In this document: positions 37,192-49,585 of the stretch, piece after piece | Numbering within the stretch: position 1 is the stretch's first letter | Layout: each line of letters begins with the position of its first letter | From: Hemileia vastatrix | Taxonomy: Eukaryota > Basidiomycota > Pucciniomycetes > Pucciniales > Zaghouaniaceae | Assembly (NCBI GenBank): GCA_030280995.1 | Contig: JASXTE010000009.1 | Location: 2,326,501 to 2,390,500 of the forward strand | Direction: 5' to 3' | Length of the DNA: 64,000 nt | Program-made: the position numbers and the translations under genes | The notes under the pieces: model-generated | Database searches by the model: none | Seen by the model: only the letters and a program-made list of their open reading frames with translations | What the model was told of the DNA's origin: nothing

Positions 37192-38585
37192 ATGTCTGGA
37201 GAACCCCTCAGTTAGTAATTATTTGACCTTCTTTCTTTTTCTTTTTCTTTCTTAATTTGATGTACAAAATTTTTTTTGTCTGATTAGGGACAATGCAACA
37301 ATCTACAAGTGAAAACCAGAAAAAATCTAAATTCAAAGGGAAGAATTCTAACAATAAGCATGGACAAAACATTCAAAGTGCTTAATGGGTTGCTAGACAA
37401 TATGGTATTGAAACAAATGGAAAGAAACTACACTTTTTTCCTAGAAATTTTGTAGAAAATCAAGTCAACCCTGACTGATACTATACTTCAGAGCCTGGAT
37501 GCAATATCTTTTTATTCTAAAAACTCTTCCATTCCCATTGTTATAGCACAAACCTTTTCCATTGAAGATCTTAAGAAATTAGGAATGCTTGAAGCTAAGA
37601 TTCAATGTGTGAAAGATTTTTCTTACTGTGAAAATCCTGTTTTGAATAATAGCACTCATTGTACAGGCGGTTGATTTGGGAAGATGTTTTGTGGGGGGTG
37701 GCTTTTGGATCAAAAAAAATCTTTATTTCTCTGTAAGTATTTTTTCAAGTTAAATAAATATTTTTTTCATTTATTTAAGATATTTTTTACAAGAGAATAT
37801 TCTGCTAAACCAATTGATTCTGAAGAGTATAAATGTTGTATGGAGCAAATTCAATTATTTTTTGTTTTTTTATAAAAGAATTTCTTCTTTAAAGTTTCAA
37901 GATGCTGTTCAATTCTGTCAATGGATAGGAACTTGTGAGTTTGGAGAAGTCACTGATTGTGAAGAAATTGAACCATTCAGTAATAATCTGATATGGACAA
38001 ATGGATCTGGTTATAATGGTTTTTTCAAATTATATTCATGTTGATTCTGATTGTAGTTAGTACACCTTAGTAATTGTAATTCTTAAGGACACTCTGAACA
38101 ATACTATTCACCTTAATCATGATGCAAAAAAGCCATGACAAATAGGTGGAGAACTTACTTTCCCACAAATAACTTGTGAAATCAACTTTAAGGCAACTGA
38201 TAGAATCACTGCTACTTTATGGCCAGCCAAATCTCTGAAGCATTTTACTTCAAGATTCCATGAAGCTCCTGGATTCACTCATATTGGTACCTCAATTCAA
38301 ACCAGCTCTAGAATTTTTCACGTCTTTGAAAAGCTTCACAAATTTGATATGAATATTTCTGAATACTCAGATATAAAGATAGAAGAAGCTAGATTAAATT
38401 ATCTAATTGAAAAACTTGAAAATTAAATAAAAAAACCTGATTTGACAAGAATAAAAAAAAAGCTAGCTAGTTATTATTTGTCTAATGTCACCAAAGAACT
38501 TGATAATTTAACAGAGGATTATAACATCAAAAATCATCTATGTACTAAAAATGTAAAAGCCATTAGTAGATTATCAAACAAATGA
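37192..38585 (+). pseudogene. Second TET/JBP-like dioxygenase copy, decayed
   Basis: A short first exon (MSGEPL) has a GTTAGT donor. The next block has KGKNSNNKHGQNIQS and ETNGKKLHFF, then LKKLGMLEAKIQCVKDFSYC, GKMFCGGWLLDQKKSLFL, NNLIWTNGSGYNGF, an HVD metal-site candidate, IGGELTFP, DRITATLWPAKSLKHFTS and IGTSIQTSSRIF, ending SRLSNK. It is homologous throughout to 12230-13436. Breaks include TAA at about 37384, TGA before FGKM and before QIGGEL, TAG and TAA in the core, and a frame change just before HVD. The C-terminal 130 codons are better preserved than the N-terminus. Confidence 0.75.
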
Positions 38586-39962
38586 TGTTTGTGTCCGATT
38601 TATAATTTGTTTAGTAGTAATAAATGCATGATACATGTATTTACCATAGTTTTTTTGAAAGATCAAAAATAGATGCGAATTTAAAAACTTAAAATAAACA
38701 AACATTTATTACAAAATCTGATACAATCCAATAGAATCTAAATCTTCAATTAATAGAATTCATCCAAAAAAACTCAAATCGAGAATTCATATGATAGATT
38801 TTCAACTTACTCATTGAGTGTAGATGGAGAGTAAAAGTATTCAAAAGCTTAAAAATTTTTACCTGAAGCTCCCACAAGTCTTCTATACCTTTACACTCAC
38901 TAAATTGATTTGAAAATTTTAATATTGGCCTAATTTTGCATAAATCCTTTTTTATTATAAATTAAAATAATCTTACATATATTGTAAGAATAATTTTCTT
39001 TTTCAAAAAATTAAGTCCATTTTTTCATGAAATGGGTTGCATGATATTTTTTTAGTAGGCTTAATTATTTAATGCTTGAGAAAAAAATCTTTATCTTTAA
39101 GCTTAAAATTTAATATATATTTAATTGATATTAAAGAGAACTTTTTGATTAAAAATTACAAGTCAATTCATCAAATCACAAATAATTTACATCAATTTTT
39201 TCACTTCTTCATATAATATGTTTGAATTTTCTCTTTATTTCACTAGTTTCACCTTTTAATTTTTTTTTAAAAAAATTATTATTAGAAATTGTTTTAAATG
39301 ATTATACAATGAAATAAATTTTATTCTCACTATAAATTTCAATATAATTCACATTTTTTAACAGTATTTTCTTATTTTTTACTTAACACCAATTGTTCTT
39401 CATTTATAATGCTCATTTGAATTTTCCAATATTTTGTTTTTAATATAGGGAACCATCTTTTTCAATATACTTGCATTCTTTTTAATTTTTTTTAATATTT
39501 ATAAAATTGAGTTAATTTTCCCCTTTAATATTTTAACTGTGTTAGTTTAGCTCATATGTTATGTAATAAGCATCATGATTCCATCTATTATGGGTCTTGC
39601 TTTTCTTAATGTTCATGAGATTTTTGTAATTAATATTCATTTTCATGTATTAATCATTTTGCTTTATTTGTACTAGCAACCAAGTTTGCCTTAGTTTTAT
39701 AAAGCTTTTTAAATAACTTAAGACTGAGAAATTTGATTTAAAGATGATTAAATTTGAGAAAAAATAGAAAACATTTATATTTTTGACACTTTCATTAAAC
39801 TTTTATAGCTACCTGATCATATTAAAAATATTTGTCAGATATTCACCTTTCAATTATTATTTAAATTGCATTATTGAATTATTAATCTGATATTTTATTT
39901 TTTGAGAAGATAAAGATTTTTCTTAGTATGATAATGAATAATATTTTAGAGACAATCTTATT
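38586..39962. other. AT-rich non-coding stretch
   Basis: Lies between the dioxygenase remnant and the first 459-bp TIR element. No gene or repeat recognised. Confidence 0.5.
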
Positions 39963-40421
39963 AGGGGGTATCAATGTTCAGGGATTCTCAATTAGGGATC
40001 ATAAATTTTTTTTGCCCGTATCTGACATTATTAATTGCAGAAGATTATTATCCATTAGCCCGGGGCTAGTGGATAAGGAATGTACGATAATGCATTATCT
40101 CACCTCTTATACCCCAATTTCCATTCCCAATTCCTGATCCCAAACTCATCACATCCATGATTGATTTGTATGCAAGTCACATGACATATAATTGCAGATG
40201 TTATGAATGAAAGAAGGCCAAGATGTGGTTATGACAGAAAGTTTTCTGATATGTGGTCATGAAAAATTGAGTAAAAAATTGTCAGACAAGAGGTAAACAT
40301 TGACACATAAAGTGTCTAATAATCCAATTATTAGCAAAAATAATTGCTGAAGATAATTGGGGTATGCAGATTTTTTTCTGCAATTAATTTAATTGCGGAT
40401 TGGTCAAAATTGATACCCCCT
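39963..40421 (+). mobile_element. 459-bp TIR element, copy 1
   Basis: Termini are AGGGGGTATCAATG and its inverted form TTGATACCCCCT. ATT follows on the right (40422-40424) and precedes on the left (39960-39962), consistent with a 3-bp target duplication. An internal palindrome, AGCCCGGGGCTAGTGGATA, lies near 40058. No coding capacity. Superfamily not assigned; 3-bp duplications occur in PIF/Harbinger and CACTA elements. Confidence 0.75.
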
Positions 40422-41087
40422 ATTAATTGTTGAAACATATAATATTAATAAAATTTTTTAATAAAAAATATTTAAGTTTCAAAATCAATCAAATAAAATT
40501 CTTATTTTTTTGTTTTATTAAAGTTAAAATCTAAAAGTGATGATTAACTTTCTATTTTTACATTTTTTGTGCAGATATTTTGGTTTTATTATTTATATTT
40601 TTTTGATATGTCTCTAAAATTAGGAAACATGATTCATTTACTGGAAAAGGTAAAAATTAGTTGTGAGTGATCATGACTGAGAAATGAGTTTTATTTTGAT
40701 AAATTTAAAATAGAGTCTTATATTATTAGTGGGTATCAATGTTCAGGGATCTGCAATTAAATTAACTGCGGATAAAAATATTTATACCCTAATTATCTTC
40801 CACAATTATTTTTGCTAATAATTGGGTTATTAGACACTTCATGTGTCAATTTTCACCTCTTATCCGACATTCTTCTACTCAATTTTTCATAACCACATAT
40901 TGGACAAATTTCTGTCATAACCACATCTTGCCTACTTTCATTCATAACATCTACAATTATATGTCATGTGACTTGCATACAAATCAATCATGGATGTGAT
41001 GAGTTTGATATCAGGAATTAGGAATGGAAATTGGGGTATAGGAGGCAGGATAATGCATTATTGTGGATTCCTTATGCACTAGCCCCG

Positions 41088-41860
41088 TGTCACGCGCCAC
41101 GTGACACTTGAGGCAAAAGCAGCTCATTAAATCAATAATATTGAGTCCTAAATCTATACTCGAAGCGCAGAAAGCAATTCTCCATAGCAACTGCAATTTA
41201 CCTTTGTGTACTTACTATTTAACTGCGCTAGCCTAAACTCTAAATCTAAATTAGTCAATCTCCCAATAGGGTGCCTTAGTCCTTTTCAATAAGCGACGTA
41301 CAGCGCTAGGTTCAACAAAATAGTACAGTAGTAGTTTTCATTAAAGTTTTGTTAATTAATTAAAAAGGGGTAAATTGAGCATGGACGGATATTTAGCGAA
41401 GAGGGTCTAAGTGTATGTTAGTAATGGTCAATGGAATGGGAATGGTGCAATGGAAGGGAGGTCAATGCGAGGAGGAACAAAGGATATAAAAGGGGTTGGG
41501 TATTTGGTTTGATATTTCCTTAGAATTAAATTATAAAATGGTATTTACATTAATAGTGGCAAACCATTAAAGTTAAAATCATTGTTATTGTATCTTTCTT
41601 TTACTTTCTCAATATTCATTTCTAAATCCTAAATCTTTGATTATTGAGTTTCCAACCCTTTGTGAGATATTAAGAATTCCTATTACCTTTGAAACTAGTT
41701 CATAATTCTTCTCGAACAAACCTCGAACCTGTAGCTCTTACTTCAAGTGATCTTCGAACCATTTCCTCGAATCATTCCTCTGTGCTTCGAAGAAAGTTTT
41801 AAATCCCTCATCTCACTTTCAGGAACATCCTTGACCTTGTGCGTAGGTCGTCCGGTGACA
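41088..41860 (+). repeat. 5' LTR of chromovirus 1
   Basis: Starts TGTCACGCGCC and ends GTCCGGTGACA. A TATA-like 'ggatataaaagggg' lies near 41487. Rich in TCGAA words toward the 3' end. Confidence 0.93.
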
Positions 41861-41931
41861 GTATAATTTAATTCTCCGTAGTTCTCATTCTTTGCACTAC
41901 TACGTCCTTTTTAGGTGTTTTAAAATTTTAA

Positions 41932-43125
41932 ATGGCACCTGTTCAAAGCACTCCTCCTACGGGCGCTACTACTAGAGCTCGCGCTAGAGGCAGGCCAACA
42001 GCCACAAGGTCTGTTTACCGCACTCACTCTTTGGAACCACTCGACCTTAGGGAACGGCAACATTCAGTTCAATCTGTAGAAGACATCCCACAAGATTTTG
42101 AGGATTCTAGTGATGAAGAAGAAGGAGAGGATACAATGCACAAGGCACCATCCGCCCCTGCCAATCACCCTTCTGGCCAATCCTCAGAACCTGGACCATC
42201 TAACTCTCTGGAAGATTTCATGAGACTTTTTATGAAAACCCTTTCAAATCCAACGTCTTCAGAGGGATCTAAGTTCAAAACTCCTTCTATGAAATATCCT
42301 GACAAATTCAACGGAGATCACCCCGACAGATTGGGACCCTTCTTGCAAACCTGCAAGCTACTGTTCCATAATGACCCTCGAACCTTTTACAGCGACCAAT
42401 CAAAGGTTGTTTACGCTTCTTCATTCCTAGCCGGGAAAGCAGCAAGATGGTTCGAACCTTATCTACTCATGCTTTCTTCGACAGAAACCCACTTACTTAT
42501 CAATAATTGGGAAAAGTTCAAAGACCAGCTTTTTACGTTGTTTGGGGACCCTAATGAAACGGACAACGCGGAAATTGAACTTGATTTTCTTCGCATGAGT
42601 GATAATGGTAAAGCCTCTGAATATATCTCAAACTTCAGAGCACTTCAAACTCGAGTAGGTTGGAATGATGCTGCCCTTAAGTATCATTTCAAGAAAGGAC
42701 TTCCTTCAAGGATTCTAGATCAATTAAATCTTCACGGTCAGAAGATGACTACTTTAACGGATTTAATGGATTGAACCCTCGAACTTGACGGCGTTTATCA
42801 AGGACAACTTCAACATCGTTGATATGCCAACAAATCTCAAGGCCTAAATTTTAAATCGGGACCTTCTTCACACCCACGACCAAATCAATCCTCCTTGACT
42901 CAATCCAAACCCAATAAGGGAAAGGATAAACCTCGACCAAAAGGCTCGACCCCAGGCGATATCAGCAAAGTACTGGATCCTAAAGGGGAACTTAAAGAAG
43001 CTGAGAGGAAGAGACAAGAAGATAATGGGTTATGTATGTATTGTGGGGGTAAGCACAAGTTGGAAGACTGTGTAAAGTTGAAGGAAATAGAAGGTACTAG
43101 TTCGAAGTCAAAAACTAGTAGATAG
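41932..43125 (+). pseudogene. Gag of chromovirus 1
   Basis: The capsid-nucleocapsid polyprotein packages the element's RNA. It starts MAPVQSTPPTGATTRARARG. The capsid region has PDKFNGDHPDRLGPFLQTC, AARWFEPYL and FKKGLPSRILDQL, followed by a basic linker and one zinc knuckle CMYCGGKHKLEDC (C-x2-C-x3-H-x4-C). The frame is continuous except for one TGA at 42772-42774 (LMD-stop-TLEL), readable as CGA-to-TGA. Length is otherwise normal for a chromovirus Gag. Confidence 0.88.
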
Positions 43126-43132
43126 TTTACTT

Positions 43133-46100
43133 GTGTGCAAAGAAAACTATCTTATCTCTCCCAGTGCACAGAACCTCCATGTCTTAAGGACTGGAGTTGC
43201 CTTAAACCGCTTGAGATTCATTCTTTTTAAGGAGGATATCCCCTTCAGTTGTCTTATAGACTCTGGAGCTTCAATTTCTTTTGATAGTTTATCTTTTGCC
43301 GAGAAGCTTCAACTAACATTTACAGATATCGATCGAACTCCAATCTATTTGGTCGAATCAGAGGAACCCAAATATTGGGTAAGTAAGAAAGTTTTATGGG
43401 TTTTCAACTTTCCGAACTTTCCCCCCTTCGAGTGGGAATTATCAGTCTTGGACGCCCCAAGGATGGACGATACCATTCTTGGCCATGACTTTTTAATGCA
43501 TTGGAACCCCAAAATTTATTGGACCAAGGGATTGATCACCCCACGATCTAAGTATATTTCTGATTCTTCAATGCAGGTCAATAGGGAGTTAAACAACCCA
43601 CCTGACAACGTCCTGCTAGAGGACAAGTCTCTGCCAGATGACTTGCAAGCATCTGATCCTTCTCTAAATGAGCAGTTGGTTAACCCTTCTAGCTCGATGA
43701 CTTCACTCGAAGAGGATTTAAGTTGCCTCGAAGTAATCGAATTCTGCTCTCTCAATACAGGTATCCCCTCGACAGATTCTCTCAAAGATGAAGAGGACGA
43801 CAAAATCAACGTTGAAGCCATTAAATCAATTCTACCAGAAATCTACCACGACTTCCTCAATGTTTTCTCAATCCGCAAGGCCGATAAGTTACCACCTCAT
43901 CAACCCTACGACCATCAAATAGAGTTAATAGGCCCAGTACCTCCCCAGGTCCTGTCTATTCCTTATCGAAGGACGAATCTCAAGTTCTTCAAGACTAAAT
44001 TGCAGAGAATGTAGCCAAGGGTTTCATCAGAGCCAGTAAATCTCCAACCGGCTCCCCTGTCCTCTTTGTAAAAAAGAAGGACGGTAGTCTTAGGTTGTGT
44101 GTTGACTATAGAAAGCTCAACAAAGTCACGAAGAAGAATGCATATCCTGTTCCTCCTATGTCATTACTTCTTACCCTTTTCAATGGTGCTAATTTCATTT
44201 CTAAAATTGATCTTAGAGGCGCTTAAAATCTGATTCGCACTGCAGAAGGTCATGAACCACTGACTGCAATGCGCACTAGATTTGGTAGTTTTGAATATTT
44301 AGTTATGCCTTTTGAATTATGTAACGCACCTTTAACTTTTCAAACTTTTTTTAATGATATCTTTCAAGATGTTGTTGAACAATTTGTAGTCGTCTATTTA
44401 GATGATATTTTAATATTCTCGAAAACACTAGATGAACATATTCATCATGTTCGACAGGTCCTAAATCGTCTTTGAGATCATGGTCTCTACGCCAAGCATA
44501 ATAAATGCGAATTCCACCTCAAATCAATTGATTTTTTGGGTTTTAGGTTGTCCACTGACGGTTTAGTCATGGATGATAAAAAAGTCCAGAAAATCCTGGA
44601 ATGGCCTGAGCCCAAAAACATTAAATAGCTCCAAGGATTTTTGGGTTTTGCAAACTTCTATAGAAGATTTATTAAAGATTACTCTAAAACTATTTCCAAT
44701 CTTACTTCTCTTCTTAGAAAAGACATTCCTTTTGTTTTTACTTCTACAGCACAAAAGGAATTCGAAGCACTAAAAAGGGCGTTCACCACAGCCCCAATTC
44801 CTTGACATTTTGATCCTTCTGCCTCGACAATAGTTGAGACAGATGCGAGCGATTATGCTATTGCAGGGGTAATCTCCCAATTAAATCCTGAAACAAATTT
44901 GTTTCATCCTGTTGCTTTTGAGTCACGCAAACTCATAGCCGCAGAATTAAATTATGAAATTCATGACAAAGAGCTTTTAGCTATTATCCATTGTCTTAAA
45001 AAATGGCGTTCATTTCTTCTCAGCCTAGATAGTCCTTTTCAAATCTTAACAGATCATAATTCTTTAAAATACTTCATGTCTTCTAAAGTGTTAACCAGGC
45101 ATCAAGCCAGATGGGCTGAATTTTTGTCTTAATTTTCTTTCTCTATTTTCTATCGCCCAGGAAAAAACTGCATTGTCCCAGATATCTTGTCACGTCGGGA
45201 CGACATTTACTTACAGCGGGGGGAGGCATTTGCTGACAAGAACCCAGCAAATGTGCAATCAATCTTCAACAAATCAATGTTAACGAATCATCAACTTAAT
45301 TCGATGACAATTAAATCTTTTCAAAATCCACTATCCAACATCCTCGAAGCTCAGTCGAAGGACGAATATTGTGTAGGGTTAAAAGACAAAATACTCTCGA
45401 AGAAAGGGGCCAAAAGATTTAGTATTGAATCAGGTCTATTAGTCTTCGAAGGTAGAGTAGTCATACCCGACAAAAATGAGATAAAATTATGGATTTTCAA
45501 CAGTCAACATGATTCTCCATTAGCTGGTCATTTTGGGGTTGATAAAACCTACCAGTTAATAGCAATGGATTTCTTCTGGCCAGGTATGACCAGGGAAATC
45601 AAGGCCTATATAAAAGCTTCTTACGAATGTAATAGGAATAAGGCTCCCCGTCACTGGAAGCATGGGTTGCTTCAACCACTTCCTATTCCCTCTAAACCTT
45701 GGGAATCTTTATCGATGGATTTCATTTCTCAACTTCCTATGTCTAATGATTTTGATGCTATATTAGTAATAGTAGATAGATTTTCAAAAATGTCTATTTT
45801 CATTAAAACCACTTCTACTGCTACAGCAGAAGATTTGTCAAAATTGTTTCTAGAATATGTATTTTCTAAACACGCCTTACCAAATGATATTATTTCAGAT
45901 AGAGGCTCATTGTTTGTATCCACATTCTGGACCCAACTGTGTCGACAACTCAATATCACGAGGAATCTCTCCACGGCCTATCACCCTGAAACCGATGGTC
46001 AAATAGAAAGAGTTAACCAAATCCTCGAACAATATCTTTGAATGTATGTCAGTTACCAACAAGACGATTGGACCACATGGTTACCATTGGCCGAATTTGC

Positions 46101-46749
46101 TTATAATAACTCGACTCATTCTTCAACACAACAATCTCCCTTCAAAACCATTTATGGACGACATCCTCGATTCAACTCAATCCATGTAGGAACTAATCAT
46201 CCTGCGGAACATTATCTTCGAACTATATCACGACTCCAAGAAAAACTTAAAACAAATTTGGAATCAGCGATTCGAAGATACAAGGAACAGGCCAACAAAC
46301 ATCGACAATCTGCTCCTTCCTTTAAACCAGGCAACAAAGTATGGCTCGACGCACAAAACATTCAAACAACAAGACCATCAAAGAAACTGGCTGAAAAGCA
46401 CTTGGGACCATTTGAAATCGACTCTGAAGTCTCTCAAACTGCATTTCGACTCAAGTTACCTCCTAAATGGCAGGCGATTCACCCTGTTTTCCATGCATCT
46501 CTCCTGGAACTGGCTCGAGAAATATACCCGGGCAAGAACCAACCCCCTCCGGAACCAGTCGAAGTAGAAGATCATCTAGAGTGGGAAGTAACCCGTATCC
46601 TTGATTCAAGAATACGCAAGGGGAAACTTCAATACCTCGTGGAATGGGAAGGCTTCCTCAATGACTCAGACAAAACATCCTGGGAACCAGCCATCAATGT
46701 TTCTAACGCCCATGAACTCCTAAAATCTTTTCATCTTAAATACCCTTAA
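43133..46749 (+). pseudogene. Pol of chromovirus 1 (PR-RT-RH-IN-chromodomain)
   Basis: Protease: CLIDSGASISFDSL. Reverse transcriptase: [48 protein letters not shown] and the catalytic VVYLDDILIFSK. RNase H: ETDASDYAIAGVI and FHPVAFESRKL. Integrase: HDSPLAGHFGVDKTY, the D,D,E core in SMDFISQLP, ISDRGSLFVSTFW and DGQIERVNQ, then GNKVWLDAQNI. Chromodomain: EWEVTRILDSRIRKGKLQYL with LVEWEGF. Breaks: a one-base frameshift near 43999, and stops after RGA (44224), NRL (44473), NIK (44626), PIP (44803), FLS (45130) and QYL (46039-46041). Most fit CGA-to-TGA or CAR-to-TAR. The zinc motif of integrase has lost a cysteine (SYEC where CxxC is expected). Confidence 0.9.
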
Positions 46750-47647
46750 AAACCAAAACCTTAAAATTTCTTTATTTTAAATTTTCTTTTTTCTCTCTTC
46801 TTTTTCTTTTTTCTCCTTCTATAAAATTTTTTTCTCCAAAACCAACTAAAAGTAAAATCAAAATTAAAATTAAATAAAATAAAATAAAAATAAAATAAAA
46901 TAAATAGAATAAACATAAATAATAAAATAAAAATAAAATAAAATAAAATAAATAGAATAAACATAAATAATAATAAAAAAAAAAAAACTCTTAAATCTCT
47001 CTAAATATTTTCTTTCTTTTCTTTTTCAATTCTCTAAATACATTTCTTTTCTTAAATTTAAAATTCTTTTAAAAAAATTTCTTTTCTAAAAATTATTCTC
47101 TCTTTAAAAACTTTCTTTCCTTCAAATCATCAAATCTTGTACGACACGACCATTTCCTCGAACTTAACATCAACATCTAAAATCTCCCTATAATAATTCT
47201 TCGAAACAAATAATTCTTCTTTTCAAATTCTCTTAAATTCTAAATTCTGTTTTTTTCTTTTCTTTCTTCTTCCTCTCTTTTCAACTAAAATTTCTTTTTA
47301 AAAAAAAAAAAAAAAAAATTTCTTTCATTAAATCCTCAATTTAACAAACTCATCTCAATCACAAAACCGTTTCTTTTCCTCTCTCTTTTCTTACATAAAA
47401 ATTTCCTTTTGAAAACATTAAAACTTCCTCCAATTTAACAACCTTTTTCTTTCTTTAAAACTTCTTCTTTCAAATTCTAAAAATTTTTATTTTAAACTTC
47501 TTCTTTCTTTTTTTCTCTCTCCCAAATCTTATAAAATTAATAATATTCACCTACAATAAAAAAATAAAATAAAATAAAATAAAATAAAATAAAATAAAAC
47601 TAAAATACAATTTTTTTTTTCCTACTTCTTTACATCTCTTTTTCATT
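46750..47647. other. Low-complexity spacer in chromovirus 1
   Basis: T/C-rich tracts and (AAAAT)n runs near 46870-46980 and 47560-47600, between the pol stop and the antisense gene. No gene. Frames here are low-complexity artefacts. Confidence 0.7.
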
Positions 47648-48598
47648 TCAAATCTTTTCTTTTAATTTCTCTCGAACCAATCTTTTCATTTTCTCCAAAA
47701 CTACCCTTATCTCCTTCCTGCATTTCTCAAATACCTCCTCCTCTCCTACCGGAACCACCCCTCCCATCTCCAAGAGCTCCTCTGCCGCGTCGAAGGAAGC
47801 AGCGTCGATAATTGTGTCAACCTCCCCACATAATTCTTCCGCGAACCTTACTCGTCGACCTTGACGAGGTTTCTTTGACCACACCTGGTCCAGGGTGTCT
47901 TCAGGTTCTTCAACTACTTCCCTGACCGGAGGGTTTGCCTCAGTTGGTATAACCGGCGCAGGCTCCCCAATCGGCTCTTCAAGGGTATTTGATGTCTAAA
48001 CATAACTCATCAGTAACTTCATCCTTAAATAATAACAATTAAAACTTACCTCGAAGATGGGGTCAGGCTCTAAAAATAACCTTGGTGCCACTTCGACCTC
48101 TGCCTCTCTCTCCTCCTCGTCGTCTTCGATGACCACCCGTCGTTTCTTGGGTGCCCACCCTGGAACAGGGACTTCATCTTCATCTTCCTCCACCAACTCG
48201 TCGACTTCTTCCTTGACACCTTGCTTTGAACTTGTGGCCTGGGTTACCCAGGTTGAGATCTTGTTATTTAATTCCTTATCATTTTCCCCCACCGATTGTT
48301 CATCTTCAATTGAGACATCCCAAATGTCTTCGACCACCTCTTTGGTTTTAGAAATTACCCAAAACTTGGTCTTGGTAAATTGCTTTTCGATCTCTGCGTT
48401 CTTCGTCAACGCATCACACGCCACTCGTCGCCAACGGCAAAACTCGCATTTCTGGCGAGGGCCTCGAGTCGCCGTACTTTCGACACAGAAATACTCCATG
48501 CTTTCACAAGCCGTGCAAGTTTGTGAAAACTGTCGCGTGATCATTCTCCCATCCGCTTTAGGGTGTGGAGGCGTAGGTGTGGGAGTGGGGCAGTTCAT
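47648..48598 (-). CDS. Antisense two-exon gene, Zn2Cys6-like protein
   Basis: An apparently intact spliced gene lies on the strand opposite gag-pol. Exon 1 is 48598-48050 (183 codons from MNCPTPTPTPPHPKADGR). The intron is 48049-47996 (54 bp, GTAAGT...TTTAG, phase 0). Exon 2 is 47995-47648 (115 codons to TGA), giving about 298 residues. The N-terminus has six cysteines spaced C-x2-C-x6-C-x12-C-x2-C-x6-C, within the range of the fungal Zn2Cys6 DNA-binding cluster, though the flanking basic pattern is only moderate. Then come a helical region, an acidic stretch (ELVEEDEDEV), a nuclear-signal-like PKKRRVV and a charged C-terminus. There are no stops or frameshifts, unlike gag-pol in the same element. 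A DNA- or RNA-binding regulator is plausible but unproven. Confidence 0.72.
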
Positions 48599-48708
48599 TA
48601 TAAAAAAGAGAAATTAATAAGTGAGGAAAAAATTATTAGAAGAAGGGAAACTAGTGTGGGAAGATGGCTCAAGCTCAACGGAGTTTGCAATTATTATACC
48701 CGGGCATC

Positions 48709-49481
48709 TGTCACGCGCCCCGTGACACTCGAGGCGAAAGCAGCTCATTAAATCAATATTATCGAGTCATAAATCTATACTCAAAGCGCAGAAAGCAATT
48801 CTCCATAGCAACTGGGATTTTCCTTTGTGTACTTACTATTTAACTACGCTAGCCTAAAATCTAAATCTAAATTAGTCAATCTCCCAATAGGGTGCCTTAG
48901 TCCTTTTCAATAAGCGACTCACAGCGCTAGGTTCAACAATATAGTACAGTAGTAGTTTTCATTAAAGTTTTGTTAATTAATTAAAAAGGGGTAAATTGAG
49001 CATGGACGGATATTTAGCGAAGAGGGTCTAAATGTATGTTAGTAATGGTCAATGGAATGGGAATGGTGCGATGGAAGGGAGGTCAATGAGAGGAGGAACA
49101 AAGGATATAAAAGGGGTTGGGTATTTGGTTTGATATTTCCTTAGAATTAAATTATAAAATCGTATTTACATTAATAGTGGCAAACCATTAAAGTTAAAAT
49201 CATTGTTATTGTATCTTTCTTTTACTTCCTCAATATTTATTTCTAAATCCTAAATCTTTGATTATTGAGTTTCCAACCCTTCGTGAGATCTTAAGAATTC
49301 ATATTACCTTTGAAACTAGTTTATAATTCTTCTCGAACGAACCTCAAACCTGTAGCTCTTACTTCGAGTGATCTTCGAACCATTTCCTTGAATTATTCTT
49401 CTGTGCTTCGAAGAAAGTTTTAAATCCCTCATCTCACTTTCAGGAACATCCTTGACCTTGTGCGTAGTTGGTCTGGTGACA
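48709..49481 (+). repeat. 3' LTR of chromovirus 1
   Basis: Starts TGTCACGCGCCCC and ends GTCTGGTGACA. Same length as the 5' LTR. Differences are mostly transitions. No convincing polypurine tract directly precedes it. Confidence 0.92.
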
Positions 49482-49585
49482 CCTCGGGGCTAGTGGATAA
49501 GAATCTTCTGCAATTAATAGTGTCTGATCCAAGGAAAAAAAAATTCTGATCCCTAATTGCGGATCCCTGAGCATTGATACCCCCT

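Larger units (their letters stand above)
41088..49481 (+). mobile_element. Ty3/Gypsy chromovirus, full length
   Basis: An 8394-bp LTR retrotransposon with 773-bp LTRs (41088-41860 and 48709-49481) that differ at roughly 34 positions by eye (about 96% identical). The flanks give CCCCG on the left and CCTCG on the right, a 5-bp target duplication with one change. Order is LTR, gag, protease, reverse transcriptase, RNase H, integrase, chromodomain, an antisense gene, LTR. No clear tRNA primer-binding site follows the 5' LTR. Gag-pol carries several stops and one frameshift, so this copy is not autonomous. Confidence 0.93.
40728..49585 (-). mobile_element. 459-bp TIR element, copy 2, split by chromovirus
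   Basis: The inverted counterpart of copy 1, beginning AGTGGGTATCAATG and ending GATACCCCCT, with ATT on both sides. The left part is 40728-41087 and the right part 49482-49585. Removing the chromovirus and one copy of its 5-bp duplication leaves 360 + 104 - 5 = 459 bp, exactly the length of copy 1. The retroelement inserted in the CCCCGG-rich centre. Confidence 0.8.

Noticed and set aside
39963..40421. Assignment of the 459-bp element to PIF/Harbinger
   Set aside because: A 3-bp ATT duplication fits, but the termini do not match a family I can name and only two copies are visible.
46860..46980. (AAAAT)n region as poly-A tail of a non-LTR element
   Set aside because: It lies inside a complete LTR retrotransposon and no LINE coding region is adjacent.
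48057..48617. 186-codon Ser-rich frame on the plus strand
   Set aside because: Shadow of the acidic antisense gene; composition follows from the GAA/GAG codons on the other strand.
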